From assembly GCA_934045905.1 (NCBI GenBank), contig OW203764.1, forward strand, positions 30,979,629 through 31,043,628: a DNA stretch of 64,000 nucleotides, given 5' to 3'. Of this stretch, positions 35,612 to 45,030 are shown piece after piece (positions within the stretch are counted from its first letter, which is position 1; every line of letters starts with the position of its first letter). This stretch comes from Leuctra nigra. Lineage: Eukaryota > Arthropoda > Insecta > Plecoptera > Leuctridae. The translations under genes and the position numbers were made by a program. Under the pieces are notes generated by a model. It was not told where the DNA came from and made no database searches. It saw nothing but the letters and a program-made list of their open reading frames with translations.

Positions 35612-38600
35612 CAGATATCAGGAAACACCGCTATCACCGCCACAGCCTAAACGGCTGAACCGATCGATCTGAAATTTTTACCACATGTGCACTTTTGGCG
35701 TCTGAGGTGCCTTTTTATAAAACCAACCGGAAGTCGCCATTTTGAAACCGGAAATGACGTCATATCTCGAAACCGGCTGAACCGATCGGAACGAAACTAG
35801 CGTCAAACTATTCGGACGGTCATATATATGAAAATACAATAGTCTAAACAGAAATGTACTATTACTGAAACCGGAAATGACGTCATAAAAATGAAAAATC
35901 AGACTGTAATCACCTCTTACTACAATAACTACTTATTCACAAGGTTTATAATGATACAAAACATTTATATAAACAAATTCTACGTGGAGTGTTTTCAGCC
36001 GCCATTTTGATAACCGGAAGTGATGCCATATCTCGAAAACGGCTGGACCGATTGGAACAAATCTTTCGCTTTTCTTCATGGAATATCACTTTAAGCATAT
36101 TTTGGTACCAAACGCAACTTTTCTTAGAAACCAAATTGGAACTGGCTTATTTTTTTAAAGGAATTAGTCATTGTTGTTTCGATATGTGTTACAAATTGTT
36201 TAAATAAACTAAAAAAATGTGTGATATCCCCATAAAAAACACTCCGTGTAAAAATACCAGCCCAGTCTCTTTAACTATAAAAAAAATAGAAGAAATCTAA
36301 AAATTCAGCACTGAAAAGTAGTGATATCAAAAAATTGGCCAAGTCAAACTTAATTTGAAAAACCAAAATATACTTGGCGCATCGTTTTTAAGGGCATTAT
36401 AGGTATATTTTATATATTTAGGTACATATGATTTTTGGCATATACTTCTATACTAGATTAATACCCGATGCGCCAAGTATATTTTGGTTTTTCAAATTAA
36501 GTTTGACTTGGCCAATTTTTTGATATCACTACTTTTCAGTGCTGAATTTTTAGATTTCTTCTATTTTTTTATAGTTAAAGAGACTTGGCTGGTATTTTTA
36601 CACGGAGTGTTTTTTATGGGGTATATTTTACAAGCACAACACATCTCCAAATTACTTCAACGAGCCTACATATTACACCGTCTTGCTCCTCGTATTTAAG
36701 TTTTGTCTACTGTCAGGTTAGAACCACTGCCTTCTTTATTATGACTTTTCGAAGCAAGGTCAGAAGTTTCCAAGGTTGTTTCTTTGGCGTGACAGTAAAA
36801 CAAAACTTAAATACGAGGAGCAAGACGGTGTAATATGTAGGCTCGTTGAAGTAATTTGGAGATGTGTTGTGCTTGTAAAAGATATGAAAATATCGTCGTG
36901 AAAAATAAGGAATATCGTATAGATCATAACTGCAGGTATGTGTTTAATATTTTCGTATTGTCCAGTTTAATGAGACTTGATTTGCGTGTCGTGGTCGACG
37001 TTTTGCCGACGTTTTGCCGTAGTGAAAACCCACTTTTTAGTTCAGTAAAGCATTTTCATTATTAAAGTGTGATATGAAACATTGAGAGCGATCTTTTATT
37101 AACACCTCAGTCCTTGACCGAATTATTGTAGCTAGGGTAATTATGAAGTTATTCGAACGAAAGTGAACCCATCTTTTCTTCTTAAAAATGTAATGGCGGT
37201 CTGATTCGTTTTGAAGATTGCAGGGCATGACGTAGGTGGTCACGTGGTCTAGATCATCCTTAATGTTGGTATAAGATGGAAGGCTGAAGACTAGCAGGCT
37301 AACATCTACCCGGTTCATTTTTATTATGTATCAAACAAATACTTGAGGTAACTGAGTTCATGAGGAATAATTTAAGGTGTATGAGTTGCAGATATAAGTA
37401 TTAATGACTCTGTGTAACAATTAGAACGGCAATTTAAATCCGATGCATAGTATGTACATTTATGTTTCTTCCAGAAAGGAGTGCTACTGCGGATGGATTG
37501 TACCTCCGCAAGTCCTCGACCCCTCCAGATGCTACTACGAGTGTCCTGGACAACCCAATGTAACGTGTGGCGGGGACTGGATCATGGATCTTTACATCGT
37601 GTCGAAGTTCAAACCATTTCCTAGTAAGATAACTTCAAGTAAAGTAAGCTCCCATAAATCGCGACACATTGCGATTTGACAGCTTTTTGAAGTCTGTATA
37701 GTGCCAATCACCATGTGATAAAATCCTCAAATATTAAAGTCCGCTCATACATAGGGTCTGCAACGCCCAGAGATGGTCCAAACAGAAGTCCATGCCAAAT
37801 TAGCCAACAGGAGTCGCTCGCTCAATTCATAATTCTTCATGCCTTCGCTTGAGGCTCCACGTTCAGAATCGTTGAAATACGCTATGTATTGACTCTAGCT
37901 GCCCTGGACAACACGTGCATCGCATCAATCGACCCCATCGCCAACTCGCGTGTCACCTACGAGTACCGTCCCGAACTCAAGAGCTCGTGGATGGAATCAC
38001 TGAAACTCTGTCTGTACAGCACCTGCGTCAACTGTCATATGATATGGAACTACGACACACTTGTTGAGTCAGACAAACAACTCTGTGGCGGTGGAGTGGT
38101 GCCCTTCAACGTACTCCACACTGATATAAAATTTTATAAATATAGGGACAGCATGACAATACTGGTAAATTGCATATCACATTATTCAATTCAAATGGCA
38201 TAGTCTTTAAAATGCACCAAAATGAATTACCTTTAGGAACATTCCTTGGGGGGCGAACCCCCCAAACCCCCTTCATTTCCTTCGAATTTCATTTTTTAGA
38301 GTTTACCCATAGATTTTTTCAGGACTGCACAACTGATTAAAAAATTCGAAAAGTGGAAAGATAACCATTATGATTACTCTTCTTGTTATATTGAAACACC
38401 AAGTATCCAGCTTGTAATAATTGATACCAGAATGACACTGGCTATAGTAGTGGAATGAATGCCTTTTTGATTTCACTTGGGACCTGGGAATCTGGGAAAC
38501 CTGTAAACTTGAGAGGTTTAATGTATAAAATTTGAAAATAAACTAATTTCGTTAAAGCTGATTATCACATTTGTGCTCGAGTGTTTAGTAGATTCCTGTT

Positions 38601-41475
38601 CTTGGATTTCGAAATGGAAATGATAAATAAATGAAAAGTTTTGACACGTTCAATGGAATTTGAATTTATTGACGAGTCAATGAATTTGTGTAGAGCGTAC
38701 TTTTACAAACCATTCCCGTAGAAAGAAATGAAGTCTTACATGAACATTGATAATATTTGTGTATTCTTGTAGACACACCAATATGAAGAATACTCAGAAG
38801 AGCAACTCGCTTCTGCTATCAACTTAACATCGGGCGAGATCTCGACCGTGAATCTAACTGACGCCCTGTTCCAATGCGTCGTCTGCTCACGCACTAACTT
38901 CAGCAAGAATTACATGACGTTCCCTTGGTCTCAGAAATACACTGAGAGCGACACGCCGGGATGGAACATCATCTTGACAAGTCAGTCTGATGGCAATGCC
39001 AAGGAGTACAGTGAGTTGGCGATGCAAGAAGTCGTCCGGGTTCTGAGAGTCGAGGAGACACATCTTCGTGTCCTGGACTCTTCGATAGACACGAACCAAC
39101 GGGCTGTGATTCACATCAGAGTCATAGAGTATGTGTTTTATAAGGAAGAGAAGGAAGCCAAGTTCAAAGGATTTGATGTGACGAGATGGTGGAAGGCTGG
39201 AGTGTGTGTGGACGACACGACGATGAATGACGCGGGAGACTCGTTCAAGTGGCTGGAAGTGAGACCAGGTAATGCTGATTACTTAACATACAAGGTATAT
39301 TTTGTTACAGCATTTCCATCTCATTTGTAAAATGATGTAGAATTCACTGCGCTGTTCCCTTATTTTTCTGACGTTACCATCTTACATAAATTCGTAATAA
39401 CTTTTACAGCAATGTAAAACACCAAACTTCGCTAAAACACCCGACACACTGTCAACTTCTGCGAAAGTGGAGAGTGGATGGAGCAGCTCTCTCAATGACT
39501 GACAGCTGTCACGTGACTGTCAAATAAGTTCACGTGAAAGCTGTCAGCCAATGAGAGAGCTGCTCTCCACTCACTCTCCACTCGCGTAAGCTAAATATCC
39601 CTATTTTGTCACGCATTTACTTATATTTAATTTTCAGAGACAATTCGATCTCAAACTGTTCCGGGCACCAACGAAATCGCTGAGCGCAAGTGCGTGCTGA
39701 ACAATTACACATCTGTGAAAGACGGACAATGGCTGGACGTCGAGTACTTCACTGTTACGTGGGAATCCTGCAACGACGATGACGCACAACAAGATCTCAC
39801 GTTATTCTTGTCTGACCTCGAGAATTACTTAGGCGAGGCCGATTACCTGGCACTCATGTTGCTCAACAGGTCTTCCATCAACGTCACCAGTCGCAGCCTC
39901 GCCAAGACAAGTCTCATAATAGATAATATGATGTTGCATTATTACGAATATTTCACAAAGACAGCAGATGAGCTCGACACTTTAATAATGAACTATCAGA
40001 TACTGCCAATAATGGAGTCGATGCTTGAAAAACTGATTGTTGAACATACTGCGAAGCAACTTGTGTTCGGTCAGGGGAGGTACAATGCTATGATTGTAGT
40101 TGAATTGGGTGATGCTGAAGACACTGTGGGAGTCCAGGGAATTCTTCGCAGAGGAAAGGTTAATCACTTAGACTTTGAAACAACACAAGACATCATCGAC
40201 GCGCCGGCAGAAACAGACATCAAGGTCACAGCTTGTGATGCTCTCAACGGAGCCAATCAGCGACTTGGAATGACGTTCTTTGTTGACTTTAAGACAGCTT
40301 CGTTCCGAGATTATCAACTCCATGGATTGTATCGGTTTGTTATTCAGGTCACGTTCTATAATGATTTGCCAGCGTCGTTTTCCTCGTCAGACTACGTTGA
40401 TGTGTGGGTAAATAACACCTCACTGTATCAAAACTCGCACCGTACTTGCGCCTCTTGGGACTTCTCCACTGAATCATGGTCGTTGTTAAACTGCAATCCT
40501 CTAAGAACACGACGCAGCGGTCTTGACGTGTTCCGATGCAGTCACCTGGACAACAGCAATGGAATCACCCGTGCCTTCTTCAACATCTACTACCACAATC
40601 CTACGTTCAGTGACTATCTCGCAAGGAACATTACCTTCAAATACATGATGATTGCCAACGGCGTCATGTCACTGCTAAGTTTCTTGCTCATCGTTCTCAC
40701 TCCAACATTCTGCGAGAAGTGGAGCGAAGATGTCGGTCACAAGATTCTCCTGCACATGGTCACCGCCTTGGCAGTGAATTTGATTCTGGGATTCCTTGAC
40801 CTCACTGTTCAGCTGGACACTTCCAGCGGACTGTGCATTGCTCTCGGCGCAATTCGACATTACACCTTCCTGGCGATGTTTTGTTGGTTCTTGGTACTGT
40901 CAGGATTGCAAGTGAAGCGGCTGACGACTGTCTCAGGAGTTAAAACCATCACCCATCTGGTGTTGAAGGTTTCTGCGTTCGCCTGGGGTTTGCCATTGTT
41001 ACCCGTAGGGATTCTCCTTGCAATAAGCAAGAACATCTACAGGGCTACATCTGAGGGTAGTGGATCCTGCTATCCAGGAGGAATTGCTTTCATACTCACT
41101 GTCCTGACTCCAGCGGGAGCGGTTTTAATCCTCAATATTCTCATTTATTTATTCGTCTTGAATCATATATTTGAGTGTATACTTATAAGTAAAGAGCCAA
41201 GAATACGGCGCCACATTGAGAATAGTCGTGACATGCAAATGAAGAAAATAAGGTCTGGAATGTTTATATTCTTTGTGTTTGGTTTTACTTGGTTCTTTCA
41301 TTTTCTCTCAGAAGCCAAAGTCATCCGCAGTGACTTTCTTTATGAATATTTATTTATTATGACTGCAACATCTCATATATCTATATTAGCACTCTTCTTC
41401 GTCGTTTTTGACAAAGCAGTGTATTCCATTTGGAAGCAAAAGTTATGCTGCACCTCTGTCAATCTAAATAAGTGA
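24750..41475 (+). CDS. Gene 1: adhesion-type GPCR with four WSC modules (12 exons, 1,276 aa)
   Basis: Exons: 24750-24813, 26889-27030, 28327-28469, 28546-28693, 30372-30520, 32031-32172, 32710-32852, 34655-34805, 37475-37623, 37899-38164, 38773-39268 and 39638-41475. All have AG/GT borders and matching phases, and the spliced length is exactly 1,277 codons including the stop. Order of parts: a signal peptide (hydrophobic IIICILQALTSA core), WSC1-WSC2, WSC3-WSC4, a Cys-rich module, an unassigned ectodomain, a GAIN-like region with GPS, and a seven-segment membrane domain of adhesion type. WSC domains bind carbohydrate in other proteins; adhesion GPCRs signal through a tethered agonist after GPS cleavage. 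The ligand is unknown. A paralogue lies downstream from 53100. Whether all four WSC modules are used together or the pairs are alternatives cannot be told from sequence. Confidence 0.88.
24955..25205 (+). repeat. GC-rich ~240-bp dispersed repeat, copy 2
   Basis: It shares GGGCCGGCCTTCCCCCTCGA, GGGGCCCGTTAGGTCAA and CTCCCCATGTCCTC blocks with 17385-17625 and the inverse of 52250-52500. It lies in intron 1 of gene 1. The long minus-strand Gly/Arg/Pro ORF is a composition artefact. Confidence 0.7.
25206..26371. other. Gene 1 intron 1, non-coding
   Basis: AT-rich sequence. A CTTCTTCATGTGAT..CTTCTTGACGCAATGCGC stretch (25243-25285) is shared with 53730-53775 in gene 2 and, diverged, with 44560-44625. 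A 14-base G-run is at 25560-25573. A SINE tail (CGTCGCCATTAGCCTCGC, then CGACGTTAGCCCCAGAC and an A-run) lies at 26247-26310. Confidence 0.55.
26372..26760. repeat. Inverted pair of tRNA-derived SINE copies
   Basis: A minus-strand tRNA-like sequence (GGATTTGAGCCCACGAC, CTACCAACTGAGCTACGGAG; 26400-26470) and a plus-strand one (TTGGTAGAGCATTTGACCGG, GTGGGCTCAAATCCCACC; about 26678-26735) lie back to back. Both are bordered by TGAACTGCAAATTTAAAAGA, which also repeats directly at 26380 and 26650 and inverted at 26740-26760. It lies in intron 1 of gene 1. Confidence 0.65.
26889..30520 (+). CDS. Gene 1 WSC cassette 1 (exons 2-5)
   Basis: Exons 2+3 form one WSC module: GCYQD, CATLCAGYVYAGVE, QCYCGD, CNQECPGN and YTCGGALALDVY. 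Exons 4+5 form a second: GCFKD, CVDTCDGYNYAGLEYG, ECYCGW and CPAQPNVTCGGDW. Each module is split by a phase-2 intron just before the CYCG motif. The cassette starts and ends in phase 1, so it can be skipped or duplicated without changing frame. Intron 2 holds a mariner remnant; the intron between exons 4 and 5 holds a Penelope-like fragment and a TTAA palindrome. Confidence 0.85.
27172..28102 (+). mobile_element. mariner element, internally deleted
   Basis: Inverted ends CGAGGGTAGTCCCAAAAGTA / TACTTCTGGGACTACCCTCG are flanked by TA. The matching intron of gene 2 (about 54503-54520) reads CCAGAAATATATCATTTC with one TA, so the insertion post-dates the duplication. Two transposase pieces remain: an N-terminal helix-turn-helix part (27362-27562, GLSPTNIKAEL, TVKYWVAEFKR) and a C-terminal catalytic part (27669-27908, HQDNAPVHTS, PYSPDLAPSDYF). 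The middle of the protein is missing and the frame changes after KWLDGK. Confidence 0.92.
27362..27908 (+). pseudogene. mariner transposase pseudogene
   Basis: Two ORF fragments of a DD34D-type transposase: residues resembling the first ~65 (DNA binding) and about 80 from the catalytic domain with the second Asp (HQDNAPVH) and the PDLAPSDY signature that contains the third Asp. The segment between them, including the first catalytic Asp, is deleted or scrambled. Remnants continue to about 28038 in another frame (KSWEKCIELKG-like). It is inactive. Confidence 0.88.
28137..28195 (+). repeat. Old Helitron-like 3'-end remnant, shared by all three cassettes
   Basis: ACTTGGCTGGCGTGGAGCGA followed by ATCTAGTGTAC recurs at the same intron position at 32493-32550 and 54555-54607. 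It was therefore present before the cassette and gene duplications. A companion 5'-end-like AACACTCCGTGTAAAATTA lies just upstream of the following WSC exon in each copy (28490, 34593, 55013). Confidence 0.55.
28738..29265 (-). mobile_element. Penelope-like element fragment (GIY-YIG-type C-terminal region and 3' end)
   Basis: On the minus strand, 29200-28960 encodes an open stretch with GHTINFDG, VVPPKSWRTIREAIEIERRP and NMNKRDDSIRLPHAWKPV, typical of the C-terminal endonuclease region of Penelope-like retroelements. Downstream, 28783-28751 (minus) reads CTGAAGAAGCC - hairpin - GGCGAAACG, the layout of a hammerhead-ribozyme core found in repeats of such elements. The reverse transcriptase part is missing. 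It lies in the intron between WSC exons 4 and 5 of gene 1. Confidence 0.6.
29487..30015. mobile_element. Palindromic MITE with TTAA borders, 0.53 kb
   Basis: TTAA (29483-29486 and 30016-30019) borders GGTGCTGCAAGCGCGAGC at the left and GCCGAGCGCTAGTATCACC at the right. The inner arms are clear: CGATACGATTGGAGAC with GTCTCCAATCGTATCG, and ACAAACTTAGGGTTATCCCT with AGGGATAACCCTAAGTTTGT. There is no ORF. Confidence 0.75.
30697..30724. repeat. Perfect 12-bp hairpin
   Basis: GAGTGTTTCCGG, four bases, CCGGAAACACTC. It lies in the intron after WSC exon 5. The function is unknown. Confidence 0.6.
31637..31822. repeat. Three copies of a CATTTGGGAGGTCC hairpin unit
   Basis: Units at about 31637-31678, 31707-31743 and 31788-31822 each have CATTTGGGAGGTCC at one end and GGGACCTCC(C) at the other, around CGCCATGTAACAGG or its reverse. 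The middle unit is inverted relative to the outer two, so the units can pair with themselves and with each other. The upstream intron (30880-31215) has related CCCTGGTTCATC repeats. Confidence 0.65.
32031..37623 (+). CDS. Gene 1 WSC cassette 2 (exons 6-9)
   Basis: Exons 32031-32172, 32710-32852, 34655-34805 and 37475-37623 repeat cassette 1 nearly residue for residue (for example GSVGCYQD for GRVGCYQD, DALPGTVLPR for DALPNTVLPR). The third exon is one codon longer (the HFVILEKENSPQRC region). Outer phases are 1/1 as in cassette 1. The introns align with those of cassette 1 and gene 2, so the duplication is recent. A hAT element with a nested hAT (33172-34079) and a TTAA palindrome with a Helitron-like insert (34880-37263) enlarge its introns. 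Confidence 0.85.
33172..34079. mobile_element. Non-autonomous hAT element, 908 bp
   Basis: Ends CAGGGCCAGTTGTTT / AACAACTGGCTCTG are flanked by the 8-bp duplication ACAATTGG (33164-33171, 34080-34087). The interior has many TCGCGA-type repeats (about 33290-33350) and a younger nested hAT MITE. No complete transposase. Confidence 0.9.
33466..33754. mobile_element. Nested hAT MITE, 289 bp
   Basis: Perfect inverted ends CAGTGGCGGCTATT / AATAGCCGCCACTG with the 8-bp duplication GTTTTCTT (33458-33465, 33755-33762). It sits inside the 908-bp hAT element and is therefore younger. Confidence 0.92.
35258..36620 (-). mobile_element. Helitron-like element, 1.36-kb copy with internal control
   Basis: It is inserted in one arm of the TTAA palindrome; the other arm gives the empty site GATATTTTCA|TATC. 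On the minus strand it begins CCCCATAAAAAACACTCC after A and ends CTAGA before T, with no duplicated bases. The 5' ~390 bp (36228-36620) is a palindrome and the 3' end has the TGGAGCGACCGCTCCA hairpin. A TCT/GAT triplet microsatellite lies at 35546-35612. Confidence 0.82.
35546..35612 (+). repeat. (CTT)n and (GAT)n microsatellite
   Basis: A run of TCT/CTT triplets is followed by about 14 GAT triplets. The translated Ser/Asp run is an artefact. Shorter versions occur at the same place in sister copies (about 10110-10135, 22800-22810). Confidence 0.9.
37899..38164 (+). CDS. Gene 1 exon 10: Cys-rich ectodomain module
   Basis: The exon enters in phase 1, leaves in phase 0 and encodes about 88 residues with six Cys, including CLYSTCVNCHMIW and QLCGGG. 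It follows the last WSC module. I do not recognise the domain; its position between lectin-like modules and the GAIN region suggests part of the receptor ectodomain. Gene 2 has the same exon at 57268-57533, differing mainly in the final FYKYRD / YHSYRD region. Confidence 0.85.
38773..39268 (+). CDS. Gene 1 exon 11: ectodomain segment
   Basis: A phase-0 start (THQYEEYSEEQLASAINLTSGE) and phase-1 end, about 165 residues. It contains CVVC (about 38876-38887), potential N-glycosylation sites (NLT twice, NFS) and the late GVCVDD motif. The IHIRVIEYVFYKEEK stretch looks beta-rich. No family was recognised. The matching exon of gene 2 starts at 63753 and is cut by the window end. Confidence 0.85.
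39455..39594. repeat. Palindromic MITE in intron 11 of gene 1
   Basis: GAGAGTGGATGGAGCAGCTC pairs with GAGCTGCTCTCCACTCACTC and the inner CTGACAGCTGTCACGTGA pairs with TCACGTGAAAGCTGTCAG. There is no coding capacity. Confidence 0.75.
39638..41475 (+). CDS. Gene 1 exon 12: GAIN/GPS region and seven-transmembrane domain
   Basis: The exon starts in phase 1 and runs to TGA at 41473-41475. A CVLNNYTSVKDGQWL..TWESC stretch near the start resembles the hormone-receptor motif found before GAIN domains. The GPS follows: CASWDF at 40447, then C at about 40495, then FRCSHLD at about 40531-40551. The residue after His-Leu is Asp, where cleaved receptors have Thr or Ser. Seven hydrophobic segments follow between about 40640 and 41430 (for example MIANGVMSLLSFLLIVLTP, FLAMFCWFLVLSGLQV, MFIFFVFGFTWFFHFL), with the family-typical Trp-rich third and sixth segments. 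The cytoplasmic tail is short, about 15 residues. Confidence 0.9.
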
Positions 41476-41494
41476 AATTCGAACATTTTGAACG

Positions 41495-41830
41495 TAAGGG
41501 CAAGGTATCATCAGTCGTCAAAAGTGCACATGTAGTAAAAATTTCAGATCAATCGGTTCAGCCGTTTAATTACGCTTTGGCGATGTTAGCAACGTTTTTT
41601 GATGATATCTGATAATAATCATCTTCAACATCATTATCATCATCATCACTTATCATGATAGCCTTTAGACGGGTATAAATTGCACTGTTTTCAATGCCCT
41701 CTATACTCGCAAAAGGCAGAACCTAGGTACAATATGTTAGATATAGTAGGCCAGCAATGCCATTTGGATGCTTGATGTAAAGGTGACTGTTAAGAGGGCT
41801 GAGTAGTGAGCGTGGCCTTGAAGAGTTTTT
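41495..41830 (+). repeat. Diverged Helitron-like 3' region
   Basis: CGTCAAAAGTGCACATGTAG, AATTTCAGATCAATCGGTTCAG, GATATCTGATAATAATCATC and the GTAGGCCAGCAATGCCAT block follow the order seen at 22720-22990. The terminal hairpin is lost. It directly follows the stop codon of gene 1 and may lie in its 3' UTR. Confidence 0.65.
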
Positions 41831-42900
41831 TAATCGATTTTTATCTATATCCTTTACCAATGTAATAGTTAACAAAATGAGGCTTTGTACGCGTCTTCAG
41901 AACTGTTCAATGAAAATAATTTCATAGCTTGAAATAAGTTATTAGTTTTATTTGGTCCAACAGATGTTTAGTACCATAATTTTACAAATTTTCGGGCACT
42001 AAACATCAGTCTCTCGACGGGTTTTACACCGTCCTTGGGATGGGACGTTAAAACGCGCAAGGCGCAGGGAGATAATTCTACTCACTCGCTTGAAATCCCA
42101 ATAGTTACGAGTCCTCAACCAACTTCACCTCCTATAATGGCGCATCGTCAAAGAAGTAGAGTTGTTGAGGCGGCAGTAGGACCTCAACTCCTACTGACGG
42201 TATATCATAGAAAAAAACGAAATAATTTAACTTTTTCAGAGAGACAAATGCAAGTACGCTCCACAATACAATAATTTGTTGTTTCTTCTATGAAAAAAAG
42301 ATTGTGTAATTTCAATTTTTTTCAAAATCTTCACGTGTACTAGAAAACTTTTGCAGTATCAGACAGAACACAATAGAAAACTAAATGGTACAAATTGAAA
42401 TAAAACTGTGCATAAAATAAGCTAAGAAATGTTGAAATTGTAATAGTTTACTTGATGTATTTGAAACTATCTAGATCCACAGACACACAATTAAAAGTAT
42501 CTATAGTTACAGATACAGCTCTAGATACAAAATAAAGAGTGTATTTAGATACAGATACATATTATAATACATGTGTCTAGACATTTATTTGACATCACTG
42601 AATTGTTACAATACGTAGGGGAGAGCCTCCTGCATTGCGCCTGCTCCAAACTTTAACCACCCTCGTACTTTGTGTTATTGGAACGAAAATTATGGTATTT
42701 GAAACTGATCAAATACATAATTTAATTAATGTAATCTAATCATAATTTACTTAATCTAATAATAACGTGTTGGATATAAAATTGAGAATTTATTTCTCAA
42801 ATATTTTGTGCTTTTCGTCGTTGTATTGTGATTTTGTTTTTATCGTGGTATTTGAAACTGATCAAATACATTATTTAATGGATATAATTTCACTTTTAAA
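41831..42900. other. Intergenic, no supportable gene
   Basis: AT-rich. An AATAAA at about 42400 could serve gene 1 but is over 900 bp away. GGTATTTGAAACTGATCAAA occurs twice (42693 and 42848), giving a short direct repeat. The 79-residue ORF at 42035-42274 has no recognisable features. Confidence 0.45.
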
Positions 42901-42904
42901 ATTT

Positions 42905-43015
42905 AAATGGTCGAATGGTCGCCCATCCAACCGCTGACCGCACTCAATGTTGCTTAACCTCCGTGATCTAACGAGAACCGAGGTATCCAACACACCAGCC
43001 GTTGGATTAGTCAAA
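42905..43015 (-). pseudogene. 5S rRNA-derived sequence (pseudogene or SINE3 head)
   Basis: On the minus strand the order GGATACCTCGGTTCTCGTTA, GATCACGGAGGTTAAGCAAC, TGCGGTCAGCGGTTGGATGG and GCGACC follows 5S rRNA, including the internal promoter region (A box and C box positions). A few changes and a poor start and end suggest a decayed copy or a 5S-headed SINE rather than a functional gene. Confidence 0.75.
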
Positions 43016-43060
43016 TATAAAATACAGTCAAAATACAGTCAAATACTTAGTCAAATACAA
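43016..43060 (+). repeat. Short tandem repeat, unit about ATACAGTCAAA
   Basis: Three to four imperfect units (CAAATATAAAATACAGTC..) lie directly beside the 5S-derived sequence. Confidence 0.6.
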
Positions 43061-43607
43061 AGCGATTCCAAGCACTTTTATATATGGATTCGGTAGTTTT
43101 ATCGCAATCTAGTCGGGCGTTAGCTCGACGCTGCCAAGCACCGCTCTTTTAAGAGGTATACTTTTTATAAACGACGAGCTTACTACCAGAGACTTATTCA
43201 GCAACGGTTTAAGTGGTGATTTCGAGGTATCGGCTCGCACACACACAATTAGAAATACAAGTTGAAAACCATGCTAATCGGGTATATTTCGCCACCTGAC
43301 AACACCTACCAAATTTAAAGGTGCCAAGACCATCCCTTCAGGGTGAAATTTGGGCCTAAAACATGACGAAAAACATTTTCATGGTGGCTGACCATGAAGG
43401 TTCCCACAAGAGGCTAAACTTTTTATTTTTTTCAATTTACTTCCTTCCTTTTGGCGTTCTTGGATAATGTGCAAAATGATAATCCGATATGCCTTCAACG
43501 TTTATACAAAGCTACACTTTTAATATTATACTTAATTGGAATATAATAACGATTTGACAATACACGTTGAAGGTTGCTATAATTAATAGAACAATTCGTG
43601 GTAAGTA

Positions 43608-44480
43608 CAGAACTTTGGTGGCTCAGTTACTAAACTAGAAAAAGGCTACATTAGTCTTTTAATTTGTAAAAATTATTATATTATTTTATTTATGTTAATT
43701 TGTCAATCTTGGTGGCTCAGTTACTTAACAAGAAAGCACACAAAAAGGCTCTTTTACCTGGTATAATTATAGGTGTATACATTCACAACATTTTATTTGT
43801 CAAAATTATTTAATTATTATAAGTATGTTAATTTGTGAATCTTTGGCTCAGTTACTAAACAAGAAACCACACAAAAAGTCTCCATTACTCGGTGACTGTT
43901 CAAAACTTTTAATTTGTCAAAATTATTTAATTATTAGAATTATGTTTATTTGTGAATCTTTGGCTCAGTAACTAAACAAGACACCACACAAAAAGGCTCC
44001 ATTACTCTGTATATTAACTGTTTACATGGATTATAATAATGTTTTGTCAGTACACGTTGTACAGATGCTGAAATAGAACAATTTTCGTGATCTAGCTAAT
44101 CAACAGAATCTTGGTGCTGAATTACTTATTCTAGAAACAGACAAAAAGGCTCCATTGCTCGGTGCATTACAGCTTTTAATTTGTCAGAATTATTTAATTA
44201 TATAAAATCCTGATAATTTGTCAATCAATGTGACTCTTAGATACTAAACAAGAAACCACACAAAATGGCTCCATTACTAATGCTCAGTGTATTTGGTGTT
44301 TACAACTTTTCACATGTCAAACTTATTTAATTATTTAAAATTCAGTTAATTTGTCAATATTGGTGGCTCAACAAGAAACAAGAACAACACGAAACAAGAA
44401 ACCACACAAAAAGGCTCCATTACGTGCCTCCGTTACGTGTTCACAACTTTTAGTTTCTCAAAATATTTTAATTGTTATAA
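43608..44480 (+). repeat. Degenerate tandem repeat, unit ~110-150 bp
   Basis: About seven units share GTGGCTCAGTTACTAAACAAG, AAACCACACAAAAAGGCTCC, TTTTAATTTGTCAAAATTAT and GTTAATTTGTCAATCTT in that order. Spacers vary in length and no ORF is preserved. It is an old minisatellite or a tandemly amplified element. Confidence 0.75.
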
Positions 44481-45030
44481 TTAAAAATAAAAATAAAGAT
44501 TGGCGCATTGAATTTGCACCAACCATGTAGACTTCTTCTATCTTCTTCCTACTTTCTGTCTTTCTTCGGCTCCTTTATCTTCATCTTCTTTCTTGTTGCC
44601 TTCTTCTTGACACAAAGCGTCCACCTTTATTTTTAATTTTTTTAATTTCAATTAGAAAATTTATTTTAAGATGTTTTTAATTTCTATAATTTTGTTAAAG
44701 TTTACAATGATGATTCACATAGATTCTTCAAACTTGGACACAACGTTAGGTTAGCGGCAGTAAATGGGCGAAATGATTTCACGAATTTTAAGTGCGAAAA
44801 TGTTTAAACAATATATTATTGCTTGGCCCTTCTTTTAGATCTCAATTGTTTTAGGTGGGAAGGTGCTTGGCAGTCATTATACAAGTTTTTGTTTTTGTAC
44901 AACATGTAATCTACACACATAGACGGTCATGTCGATGCGTCTCAAATTATACTCATCATAACCGACTAGATTGTGGAGCGTCTTAAATATGACGAAAAAT
45001 CGGATATTTTGAAGTCATTGTATGGAGAAC
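44481..45030. other. Intergenic, no supportable gene
   Basis: A CT-rich strand (TCTTCTTC-type, 44525-44625) resembles the tract shared by 25200-25285 and 53705-53775. The remainder is AT-rich without features. Confidence 0.45.

Larger units (their letters stand above)
34880..37263. mobile_element. TTAA-bordered palindromic element interrupted by a Helitron-like insertion
   Basis: TTAA at 34880-34883 and 37260-37263 borders GGATGATCTAGACCACGTGA and its exact reverse. The left arm runs 34884-35257 and resumes at 36621; the right arm is continuous (about 36780-37259). Removing 35258-36620 restores a near-perfect palindrome of about 1 kb. No transposase is encoded. It lies in the intron between WSC exons 8 and 9. 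Confidence 0.88.

Noticed and set aside
36228..36620. Independent TA-flanked mariner MITE
   Set aside because: It has TA at both sides, but in three copies its outer edge coincides with the end of the larger element, and empty sites lack the whole unit, so it is treated as part of that element.
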